This document shows positions 32,488-40,037 of a stretch of 44,892 bases of DNA, one piece after another (the stretch's first letter is position 1; each line of letters opens with the position of its first letter). The DNA comes from CAYSXY01 sp964435165 (GTDB lineage: Bacteria > Pseudomonadota > Alphaproteobacteria > Rickettsiales > RI-342): the NCBI GenBank assembly GCA_964435165.1, contig CAYSXY010000014.1, positions 1-44,892 of the forward strand, given 5' to 3'. A program made the position numbers and the translations under genes. The notes below the pieces were generated by a model. The model saw only the letters and a list, made by a program, of their open reading frames with translations. It ran no database searches and had not been told where the DNA came from.

Positions 32488-32706
32488 CTATTCCCTAGCT
32501 TGGACTTCCTGGCCAATGCGATCAAACGCACCAATGAGTGTATCTCGATCCTGTTCAGGCATATAGCGGTTTATAACGTAACGTGCCATGGTTTCATTTT
32601 CCTGCATAAGCGCATTTTTAATTGTGTTTGCAATGCCCCGAAGCTCATCATCCCGTTCAGCGCGTACCGTACTTTCCGGCGTGTTATATCGTCTGGCATA
32701 GGTCAT
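32488..32706 (-). CDS. Small unknown protein
   Basis: A 72-residue soluble, charged, mostly helical protein (ELRGIANTIKNALMQENETMARYVINRYM as two helices) with no recognised motif, signal or membrane segment. Its ATG overlaps the stop of the 231-residue gene upstream in an ATGA arrangement, the main support that both are real and expressed together. A toxin-antitoxin pair was considered: the sizes could fit, but neither protein resembles a known toxin or DNA-binding antitoxin, so no function is proposed. Confidence 0.55.
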   Translation of the reverse strand: MTYARRYNTPESTVRAERDDELRGIANTIKNALMQENETMARYVINRYMPEQDRDTLIGAFDRIGQEVQARE

Positions 32707-33398
32707 ACACGCTTTATGGACTGCGGTAACATCTGAGGTTTCTTCCTCAGAAATACGTGAAAAATATAGGCACGCAATGCGGAGATGGCATCTGTAAGGG
32801 TGTAGCGCAATGCATCCTGTGCTGCGCTCTGCTGTGTGAGTGTGTTGTCTGCCACATCGGCGGTGTGCGTGCTTGCTTCAACGTTGGTATCTTGCGCTAA
32901 TTCATCAGCAATAGCCTCGCGCAACCATGCATCTACATCAAATTCATCCTGCTCAACGTGTGGCTCATAACCGCACAAGTCGCATAGCTGTTCGACAATC
33001 CGCTCCATATCCTGGGTGGCGTTTACCCTTGCGTAGGAATATTTTCTTTCTCCTCCATCATCATGACGATCAAGCAGGAATTGTGATTCTTCTGTAGTAA
33101 GATCACGCCAGAAAGGGCCGCGACGAAGTGCATCAATAATGGTCTTTACTAATAAATCAGAAGGAGGCTCGTCTTGTTTACCTTGACGAATAAGCCGCAT
33201 TTCATTGCGTAATGTATGTTCGGTATAAGTATCTGGGGGTAACAGACGTAACATTGTGGCTTCGAATTCTTTGAACTGGCCTAAACGTCTGCCCTGATTA
33301 GCTGCTCCGTAATCATCTCGGTTCAGGCCGTAGCCGATGACTGTAATTGCTCTCTCAAGCAGTTGTCCAAATTCAATACGGTTTTCGATCCAGCTCAT
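32703..33398 (-). CDS. Unknown protein coupled to a small downstream gene
   Basis: A 231-residue soluble protein. Residues 1-80 are rich in Arg and Leu (FGQLLERAITVIGYGLNRDD, FKEFEATMLRLLPPDTYTEH), the middle is acidic (HVEQDEFDVDAWLREAIADE), and the C-terminal 30 residues are hydrophobic then basic (LRAYIFHVFLRKKPQMLPQ). I do not recognise a family. Its stop overlaps the start of the 72-residue gene by four bases. The 84 bases between it and the M81 peptidase gene show no terminator I can call. Confidence 0.6.
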   Translation of the reverse strand: MSWIENRIEFGQLLERAITVIGYGLNRDDYGAANQGRRLGQFKEFEATMLRLLPPDTYTEHTLRNEMRLIRQGKQDEPPSDLLVKTIIDALRRGPFWRDLTTEESQFLLDRHDDGGERKYSYARVNATQDMERIVEQLCDLCGYEPHVEQDEFDVDAWLREAIADELAQDTNVEASTHTADVADNTLTQQSAAQDALRYTLTDAISALRAYIFHVFLRKKPQMLPQSIKRV

Positions 33399-33482
33399 GT
33401 AACGGCACCTGTTTATTTTTTAACTTTTTATGCCGTATTCTTCATAAATTGCAAGAAAATAGAGAAAGGCTAATACAGTACG

Positions 33483-35009
33483 CTAATAGGCTGAAAGCTT
33501 ACGCGCAGGCGCCGACGGATATCCACCATTCGGTTGAAACTCCGGGCCACCGGGTCGCAGGCGAATGCCGGTACGTAAATGCTTGTATGGAATGTTCTCC
33601 GGGTTTTCGATATTGGGGCCAGGTGCCTCGGCGAGGATGATATCCCCGGCGATTGCTTCAAAATCCGCCCGAAAATGCACCGAGCTTTTGATGGCCAGAA
33701 TCTTCTCTTTTTCAGGCTCAATGCCGACATGCCTCAGCATGGCCAGATCGGCACATTGATGTTTGATGCTGGAGACTACCACTTTTACCCCCGCCAGCCG
33801 CAAGACCGCCATCAAGCCTAATCGCATCTGAGTGCCGCCGAACATCGGGCCGGTACAGGTAAATTCTCCATCAGTGATGTGATCAACCGTAAACTGACCT
33901 CGAAAGGGCGTTTGCCCGGGTAACGGGTTGCTACCACCGATGGAGAACACACCTTGCGCGCCCACGCCTAATTTGTGTGCTTTAGCCGCTGATTGCGGAT
34001 CATTGACAATGGCAAATACGGCATCTTTGGCGACTGCTTTAATCAGCGCATCCAGCAACCCAACTGTGTCCCCATTGCCACCAGCACCGGGATTATCCTG
34101 CGTGTCGGCAATAATAATCGGTTTACCATCATAACGTTGCATCGCCTCTGCCACGGCTTCTTTAGCGGGCAGCAATTCAGAATGGAACGCGCGCTCCAGA
34201 TTAATCGCATGGGCCTGCAACTCATGGACCGCTTCCGATAATTCCGGTTGATAACCACAGCCAATGGCAATAGGGCCGGTATCAGGCGTATCCGCCGGGG
34301 GAAAGCCGGTAAAAAACTCCAGCGTATCCCCATTGGTGGAGAGTGACTTTGCCATATGCATGATGCCGCGCATCGGTTCTGTCAGGGTGGTCTGACTGGT
34401 GATAGGTATAAGGAATGGCAGGCGGCGGAACAGTTTCATCGGTTTATAGTTATGCTGCAGCATTTGCTCGACGCCTGCCGCCGCGCGCTTGCCGGTATCG
34501 GCCATGTCCAGATGCGGGTAAGTGCGGTAGCCAACAATCCAATCAGCCATGCCGATCATTTGCTCTGAAATGTTGGCATGCATGTCAAAGCTGACGGCCA
34601 ATGGCGTGCGGCCAATCACCTCACGCACACGCCTCAGCAATTCGCCATCACCGTCCAGTATATGTTCGGCAATCATGGCTCCATGCAAATCAAGAAACAC
34701 GGCATCAAGTGGCAGTTCCACATCGAGCTTATGCAGTAGCTTGCCGACCAGCTCTTCATACGCACTTTTACGAACCGGCGCACTTGGCGGGGCAGAACAC
34801 CACATGAGTGGCAGCAGTTCATGCTGCTCTTTGGTGGCGTCAATAAAGCCACTGATAGGCAGATTCATACCGGCCACTTCGCGCAGCAATGCAGGCCCTT
34901 CGCACAGAGGCGGCCAGCCATCGGCTCTTACAAAATCCTCCAGCGTGGCTTTGACCGGCGCAAAGCTGTTGGTTTCATGATGCATTCCGCCAATTGCAAT
35001 ACGCGCCAT
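33483..35009 (-). CDS. M81 family metallopeptidase (MlrC-like)
   Basis: A 508-residue member of the M81 family, named after microcystinase C, which cleaves linearised microcystin; most members have unknown natural substrates. Marks seen: RIAIGGMHHETNSFAPVKAT at the N-terminus, DAVFLDLHGAMIAEHILDGDGE, AVSFDMHANISEQMI, GYRTYPHLDMADTGKRAA, IADTQDNPGAGGNGDTVGLL, and a C-terminal domain with VVVSSIKHQCADLAMLRHVG and FRADFEAIAGDIILAEAPG. Histidines and aspartates in these motifs are the expected metal ligands. AGGGG precedes the ATG. No signal peptide, so cytoplasmic. Confidence 0.93.
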   Translation of the reverse strand: MARIAIGGMHHETNSFAPVKATLEDFVRADGWPPLCEGPALLREVAGMNLPISGFIDATKEQHELLPLMWCSAPPSAPVRKSAYEELVGKLLHKLDVELPLDAVFLDLHGAMIAEHILDGDGELLRRVREVIGRTPLAVSFDMHANISEQMIGMADWIVGYRTYPHLDMADTGKRAAAGVEQMLQHNYKPMKLFRRLPFLIPITSQTTLTEPMRGIMHMAKSLSTNGDTLEFFTGFPPADTPDTGPIAIGCGYQPELSEAVHELQAHAINLERAFHSELLPAKEAVAEAMQRYDGKPIIIADTQDNPGAGGNGDTVGLLDALIKAVAKDAVFAIVNDPQSAAKAHKLGVGAQGVFSIGGSNPLPGQTPFRGQFTVDHITDGEFTCTGPMFGGTQMRLGLMAVLRLAGVKVVVSSIKHQCADLAMLRHVGIEPEKEKILAIKSSVHFRADFEAIAGDIILAEAPGPNIENPENIPYKHLRTGIRLRPGGPEFQPNGGYPSAPARKLSAY

Positions 35010-35146
35010 GGTGGAAACCCCTGCTTAGCTGTGTGAATCAATAAAAATGTTATATCGTCGATTGCGTATATTACTACACAAAAACCAAACGGCTATCAGA
35101 CTACTGCGGGTCGTCGCCCATGCGACGGATCGTGCGTATGTACAAA

Positions 35147-35188
35147 CATAAACGCAGTTTATTATAGCATAAACGCAGTTTATTATAG
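35147..35188. repeat. Tandem 21-bp direct repeat
   Basis: Two exact, abutting copies of a 21-base unit (35147-35167 and 35168-35188), each reading CATAAACGCAG then TTTATTATAG. It lies in the 310-base divergent gap between the M81 peptidase and SapC-family genes. The only other item noticed in that gap is a GC-rich dyad near 35110-35130 (GGGTCGTCGCCCATGCGAC). The repeat could be a paired regulator-binding site or a simple duplication. Confidence 0.75.
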
Positions 35189-35319
35189 TGCGGGCCCTGA
35201 GGTTGAACAACTGAACTTTCGCAAATGGTGTGGATTGCTTCTGGCATGGACAGTAGCGGTTAAACCGATTACATAGCATAAGGCCAAATGATTGATTTTA
35301 TCAGGGGAGAAGAAGGAAC

Positions 35320-36162
35320 ATGGCTGAACAACCATCACAACCTGTAACAGCGCAGGCCGTAACATCGCAGGATAATGCAGCGGCAACATCTGAGCCGCAG
35401 ATTGCCGCAGGGGGGTTGCCACTCTTTTATCATGACCCAAAACCATTAGAGCAGGAGCGCCACCGGGGGGCGGGCTTGCGTGCCAAGGGGGACTATCTTT
35501 TTGCCCGCAATGCGAACTCATGTCCGGCCAATATTGGAGAAATGTTGTTGCTCGCCAAGAGCTATCCGCTGGTGTTTGTGGGAGCTGATGTACCGATGCC
35601 GGTTGCCGTGATGGGACTGGATACGCATAACGCGTTCATTGATCCGCAGGGGAACTGGGTTGAGGGCTGCTATATTCCGGCCTATATTCGCCGCTATCCA
35701 TTTGTCTTAATTCGTGGGCCCAAAGACGATGAAAAATATTTCCTGGCGATTGATGAAGGCAGTGCGCTCTACGTGGCCAATAACCCGGAACGGCCTTTCT
35801 TTCAGGATGGTGCGGAGACTGATGTCATTACCAACGCACTGAAGTTCTGCGAAACATTCCAGCAGGATAACAATACGACCCAGCGCTTTGTAGAAACATT
35901 AATGCAGCATAATCTCCTGCAGGATAACGGTGTCAGTGTCACGGTTGCTGAAGGCAAGGATCGCAAGCTGGGCGGATTCAAAATCGTCAATACCGAAGCA
36001 CTGAATAACCTGCCGGATGATGCCTATCTCAGCTTACGCAAAAGCGGCTATCTGCCCTTTATCTATGCGCATTTATCATCGCTGGATAATTGGCCCCGCA
36101 TTGTAATGTATGCCAACCGCCATGGGCTTGATCTGACGCAGCCGGTGCAGCAGGCAGCCTAA
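35320..36162 (+). CDS. SapC family protein
   Basis: A 280-residue protein of the SapC family, named from a Campylobacter S-layer locus but widespread in proteobacteria, with uncertain biochemical role. Family features: GGLPLFYHDPKPLEQERH, RNANSCPANIGEMLLLAKSYPLVF, FIDPQGNWVEGCYIPAYIRRYPF, EKYFLAIDEGSA, and the closing DDAYLSLRKSGYLPFIYAHLSS and NWPRIVMYANRHG. The first 45 residues are Gln/Ala/Thr-rich and probably disordered. No signal peptide. GGGGAGAAGAAGG upstream supports the ATG. Faces a minus-strand exported-protein gene. Confidence 0.9.
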   Translation: MAEQPSQPVTAQAVTSQDNAAATSEPQIAAGGLPLFYHDPKPLEQERHRGAGLRAKGDYLFARNANSCPANIGEMLLLAKSYPLVFVGADVPMPVAVMGLDTHNAFIDPQGNWVEGCYIPAYIRRYPFVLIRGPKDDEKYFLAIDEGSALYVANNPERPFFQDGAETDVITNALKFCETFQQDNNTTQRFVETLMQHNLLQDNGVSVTVAEGKDRKLGGFKIVNTEALNNLPDDAYLSLRKSGYLPFIYAHLSSLDNWPRIVMYANRHGLDLTQPVQQAA

Positions 36163-36174
36163 CCAAGCGCTGCA

Positions 36175-36960
36175 CTACTGCCATTCCTGCGATTGTAAGG
36201 TCTGCAGGCGGCGTATTTCCAGTTGCTCGCGAAGCAGTCGAATCTGTTCCAGCCGTGTGAGGGCGGGAATGGTTTGGCGTGGCAGCACATAGAGGCGCTG
36301 CAATGCATGTTCTGCCATGAAATCGATGGGCCATAAGCCACCGACAAGGGCGCTGTCGACATAAATATCAGCCGAGCTCTTTTTCGCTTTTAGGGCCTTT
36401 TTTTCCTGCGCGGACGCCTCGAACATAAAAACATTCTGCGGGTAGATGAACCAGCCCTCAGCCCGTCCGGTACGGGAGTTGTAATGAATCGGAAAATCCA
36501 GCAAATGTGCCAGGCGCAGCAACGGCAATTGCATGCGTCCCTGATCAAGACGAATCTGCACATCGCCCATGGAAATATCCTGATAGACGAGTTGATAGCG
36601 TGCTTCACCCTGCAAGGGGAGCGGAGAGGGTGGAGCAATAGGGCGTGGTGTTTCTGCAGATGGCGGAGTCATTTCAGGTGACGGGCTGGCTAATGGCTGC
36701 GTGAAGGGTCTGTCTACAGTGCGTGTGGCTGGCATGCTCGGCATTTTGTTCGCCGGATGCGGCTGAACCTCAACGGAAGGGAGGGGCGCCGTGCTGTTCA
36801 TCGCCGGGCTATCCACCGCTCCACGATAGCCAAGCAGGGGGGTAGGCGGTGCAGCTGATAAGGGAGATGCTATCATTAGCACCATCAAGATCAGGATAAC
36901 GGCACAATGACGGTTCCTGTCTCGTAAATGAAAATAGGAAGTAAAGAATAGTTGCAGCAC
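36175..36960 (-). CDS. Proline-rich exported protein, possibly usher N-domain-like
   Basis: A 261-residue protein. A hydrophobic segment after a basic start (HCAVILILMVLMIASPLSAAP) should act as a signal peptide, with cleavage likely at SAA. Residues about 40-115 are a Pro/Ser/Thr-rich linker. The C-terminal part (about 117-240) reads YQLVYQDISMGDVQIRLDQG, LPLLRLAHLLDFPIHYNS, then VFMFEASAQ and ADIYVDSALVGGLWPIDFMA. This order resembles the N-terminal domain of fimbrial-usher-like proteins, but no barrel follows, so it would be a stand-alone domain. It ends in a charged helix. Weak resemblance; function unknown. Confidence 0.6.
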   Translation of the reverse strand: MLQLFFTSYFHLRDRNRHCAVILILMVLMIASPLSAAPPTPLLGYRGAVDSPAMNSTAPLPSVEVQPHPANKMPSMPATRTVDRPFTQPLASPSPEMTPPSAETPRPIAPPSPLPLQGEARYQLVYQDISMGDVQIRLDQGRMQLPLLRLAHLLDFPIHYNSRTGRAEGWFIYPQNVFMFEASAQEKKALKAKKSSADIYVDSALVGGLWPIDFMAEHALQRLYVLPRQTIPALTRLEQIRLLREQLEIRRLQTLQSQEWQ

Positions 36961-37097
36961 AGCACTGTCTTAGCGGTAAAACATAACGAGTCTTTATATC
37001 ATGGCAGGGTACACAATGGGTTAACGAGCGCTGCATTTTCGCTTGTCTGACGTAAGGCAGCAGTGTTATCTGCTACCGGATTAAGCGGGGGACATGA

Positions 37098-38177
37098 ATG
37101 ACATCCAGACAGTTTGAGCAGGTACTCGTGGTAGGGCTGGGCAAAGTAGGTTCATTGGTCGGCACCTTGCTGCATGAAACCGGCTATCAGGTGACCGGTC
37201 TGGACATGCGGCCGCGTGATGGATTGCCCTTTGCTTGCGATACAGGATCAATCGATGACACAGCATCGCTGACAGCAACCATGAAAAAAGTAGGAGCGGT
37301 GGTCTCCTGCTTGCCGTATGACGCCAATTTGAAGGTGGCGACAGCCGCGCACGCATCCGGCATTCATTATTTTGATTTGACCGAAGATGTGCCAACGACC
37401 AATGCAATTCGTGAAATGGCAGCGAAATCCTCCAGTCTGATGGCACCGCAATGTGGCCTGGCGCCGGGCTTTATCGGTATCGTTGGCACCCACCTGGCAA
37501 GCAAATTTACGAAGCTCAGAGATATAGAATTGCGAGTCGGGGCCTTGCCGCGCCACCCATCGGGGTTGCTGGGCTATGCCTTTAACTGGTCGCCGGAAGG
37601 GGTGGTGAATGAATATCTCAATGACTGTGAAGTGATCAAAAACGGCCAGCGCCGTATGATGCCGCCAATGCAGGAGATTGAAACCATTGTCATTGACGGG
37701 GTGACATTGGAAGCATTCAGCACTTCCGGCGGGCTTGGTACAATGTGTGAAACCTTTGACGGTAAGGTGGATCTGCTGAACTACAAAACCATGCGTTACC
37801 CGGGCCATTGCCGCCTGATGCGATTTTTCTTCAATGAGCTCCTGATGAAAAACAACAGGGAATTGGCAGGACAGATTCTGGTGGAGGCTAAACCTCCGGT
37901 CAATGATGATGTCGTCTATGTTCATGCCGCCGTCGAGGGATGGGTGGATGAAAAAATCTGGCGCGAAGAATTTGTGCGCGCCTACCATCCCAAAACCATA
38001 GCGGGACATGACTGGCGCGCTATTTCCTGGACGACAGCCGCTTCGGTCGTTGCTGTGGTGGAAATGGCAGCGACCGGGGCTGTACCGTCGCAGGGTTTTC
38101 TCAGGCAGGAAGATATTCCGTTGGCTGCGTTTCTCGCCACGCCAACCGGAAGCTATTATGATGAATCACATAACTAA
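37098..38177 (+). CDS. Saccharopine dehydrogenase-like oxidoreductase
   Basis: A 359-residue protein with an N-terminal NAD(P)-binding fold: QVLVVGLGKVGSLVGTLLHETG, YQVTGLDMRPRDG, GAVVSCLPYDANLKVATAAHASG, HYFDLTEDV. A catalytic/dimerisation domain follows, with APQCGLAPGFIGIVGTHLA, GALPRHPSGLLGYAFNWSPEGVVNEY, TSGGLGTMCETFDGKVDLLNYKTMRYPGH split over two segments, matching the saccharopine dehydrogenase family. The exact substrate (saccharopine, or a carboxyspermidine-type compound) cannot be read from sequence. The methyltransferase-glycosyltransferase gene starts 15 bases after it, so they are probably co-transcribed. GGGGGAC lies before the ATG at 37098. Confidence 0.85.
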   Translation: MTSRQFEQVLVVGLGKVGSLVGTLLHETGYQVTGLDMRPRDGLPFACDTGSIDDTASLTATMKKVGAVVSCLPYDANLKVATAAHASGIHYFDLTEDVPTTNAIREMAAKSSSLMAPQCGLAPGFIGIVGTHLASKFTKLRDIELRVGALPRHPSGLLGYAFNWSPEGVVNEYLNDCEVIKNGQRRMMPPMQEIETIVIDGVTLEAFSTSGGLGTMCETFDGKVDLLNYKTMRYPGHCRLMRFFFNELLMKNNRELAGQILVEAKPPVNDDVVYVHAAVEGWVDEKIWREEFVRAYHPKTIAGHDWRAISWTTAASVVAVVEMAATGAVPSQGFLRQEDIPLAAFLATPTGSYYDESHN

Positions 38178-38192
38178 TGGAATTGTTTGTCT

Positions 38193-39914
38193 ATGTCACC
38201 GCCGCCAAAATATTATGATCAGGTCAACCCCGAACTGCTATTGCTGACGCCGAAAGATGCGCGTCACATACTGGAAGTAGGCTGCGGAGCCGGTGCGTTT
38301 GGCCAGTCCTACAAACGACGCAACCCGGACTGTCACTATACCGGATTGGAAATTATCGACGATGTTGCCGAAAAGGCTAAAACCCGGCTGGATCAGGTGC
38401 ATGTGGCCAATGTGGAAGAGTCGCCACTTGCCGATTTTGGTGTGGAAAAAGAGTCACTCGACTGCATCATCTATGGAGATGTGTTGGAGCATTTGGTTGA
38501 TCCATGGCGTGTACTCAAAGAGCATGTAAATTATCTTGCAGAAGACGGCACCATTGTCGCCTGTATTCCCAATGTGGCGCATTGGACGGTTGCCGTGTTC
38601 ATTCTGCGCAATCAATTCCGCTATAGAGAGAATGGCGGCATTCTCGACAAGACGCATTTGCGCTTTTTCACCCTGGAGAGCATTACCGAATTATTCGAGC
38701 AGGCCGGGCTGCATATCTATCGTGTGGATGGACGCAACTACCATAATGAAAATCAACCCAAATTTATGGAGAAAATGGAGCCGATTCTCCAATGGCTGGG
38801 AACGGATGTTGAAGCCTACCGTCAGCAGTCGCAAGCCTATCAGTATGTGGTGACGGCAGGTAAAAAGCCTTTGGAACGTAAAATGATGATACAATCGGCG
38901 ATGCTGAAGCCAATTGGTGCCTGCAATGATGTGCGGGTGACGGAGCCCACAATATTTATGGAGTCCATACCGGGTGTCCATTCAGTTCATCGGATTAATG
39001 ACATCCCGCTTTACCAACCGCGACCCGATCAGGCGCATATTCTGATCTGGCAGCGGCCATTGTTACACCGGCCTCGTGATTATGAGCGTATTCGCCGAAT
39101 GGTGGATAATGATTATCTGGTGATTCTGGAGTTTGATGATTATCCGGAGCATTTCCCCAAAATTGGCGAAGAAGGCTATCTGACGCTCACCGGTACCCAT
39201 GCCATCCAAACCTCCACACCGGAACTGGCGGAATATATGCGTCAGTTCAACCCGCATGTCGGTATGTTCCCCAATCAGGTGGCAGTGCTACCGCCCTATC
39301 GCGATATTGATCCGGATAAAGAAATCACCCTGTTTTTCGGTGCCCTGAACCGCGAAAAGGAAGCCGCACAAATTGCCCCGGTTATTAATCGTTTGCTCGA
39401 TGAATACCCGCAATTACGGGTCGAGGTTATCTATGACAAAACCTTCTATGACGCATTGAAGACGGATCGCAAGAACTTCACCGAATTATGTGATTATATG
39501 ACCTATAAAAAGACACTATGGAATAGCGACATATTGCTGATGCCGCTGGAAGATACGGTATTTAGCAGTATGAAGAGCGACTTGAAATTTATTGAAGCCG
39601 CTTCCCATAGTGTCGTCGCTGTTGCCAGCCCTGTCGTCTATGGCAAAGTTATCAACCATCGTGAAAACGGCATCATCTTTCATGATATGCAGGAATGCGA
39701 GCAACAATTACGCGATTTGATTGAACAGCCGGATCTGCGTGCCTCCATCACCCGGGCAGCCTATGATTATGTGCAAAAGCATCGGCTGCTCTCCCAGCAT
39801 TATCGTGAGCGCTATGACTGGTACTCCAGATTGTATGACATGAAAGACCAATTGACGAAAGAATTGAAGGAGCGCGAGCCCGCGATATTTACAAAGGAGT
39901 CGCTGGCGGCATAG
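38193..39914 (+). CDS. Methyltransferase-glycosyltransferase fusion
   Basis: A 573-residue two-domain protein. Residues about 1-215 are a class I SAM methyltransferase: HILEVGCGAGAFGQSYKRR (motif I), YTGLEIIDDVAEKAK, LDCIIYGDVLEHLVDPWRVL, TIVACIPNVAHWTV, DKTHLRFFTLESITELFEQAG. Residues about 225-560 resemble a GT-B glycosyltransferase: HILIWQRPLLHRPRDYERI, LVILEFDDYPEHFP, LTGTHAIQTSTPELAEYM, ITLFFGALNREKEA, and the nucleotide-side LKFIEAASHSVVAVASPVVYG. Such fusions occur in surface glycan loci; donor and acceptor are unknown. TTG at 38187 is in frame two codons earlier; the ATG at 38193 is preferred. It lies directly after the saccharopine dehydrogenase-like gene. Confidence 0.85.
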   Translation: MSPPPKYYDQVNPELLLLTPKDARHILEVGCGAGAFGQSYKRRNPDCHYTGLEIIDDVAEKAKTRLDQVHVANVEESPLADFGVEKESLDCIIYGDVLEHLVDPWRVLKEHVNYLAEDGTIVACIPNVAHWTVAVFILRNQFRYRENGGILDKTHLRFFTLESITELFEQAGLHIYRVDGRNYHNENQPKFMEKMEPILQWLGTDVEAYRQQSQAYQYVVTAGKKPLERKMMIQSAMLKPIGACNDVRVTEPTIFMESIPGVHSVHRINDIPLYQPRPDQAHILIWQRPLLHRPRDYERIRRMVDNDYLVILEFDDYPEHFPKIGEEGYLTLTGTHAIQTSTPELAEYMRQFNPHVGMFPNQVAVLPPYRDIDPDKEITLFFGALNREKEAAQIAPVINRLLDEYPQLRVEVIYDKTFYDALKTDRKNFTELCDYMTYKKTLWNSDILLMPLEDTVFSSMKSDLKFIEAASHSVVAVASPVVYGKVINHRENGIIFHDMQECEQQLRDLIEQPDLRASITRAAYDYVQKHRLLSQHYRERYDWYSRLYDMKDQLTKELKEREPAIFTKESLAA

Positions 39915-40037
39915 CGCCGCCTGAAGATACGCATTAATGCGCTGCAATATACAGGTGATTCTGCTGTTCGCTTAAGCTATAATTGGTATCGGGCACAGTA
40001 GCTAGCTGGCCGTTGATATGTGAATGGATAACCTTCA

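Noticed and set aside
32488..33398. Toxin-antitoxin module
   Set aside because: Gene sizes and coupling could fit, but neither protein shows a toxin fold motif or an antitoxin DNA-binding motif.
39911..39960. A third copy of the 28085/31743 repeat suggested by AGCGCCGCCTGA after the methyltransferase-glycosyltransferase gene
   Set aside because: Only about 12 bases match; the flanking AGTCGATT/AATCGACT stem and the terminal hairpin are absent. The nearby CGCATTAATGCG palindrome is different in sequence.
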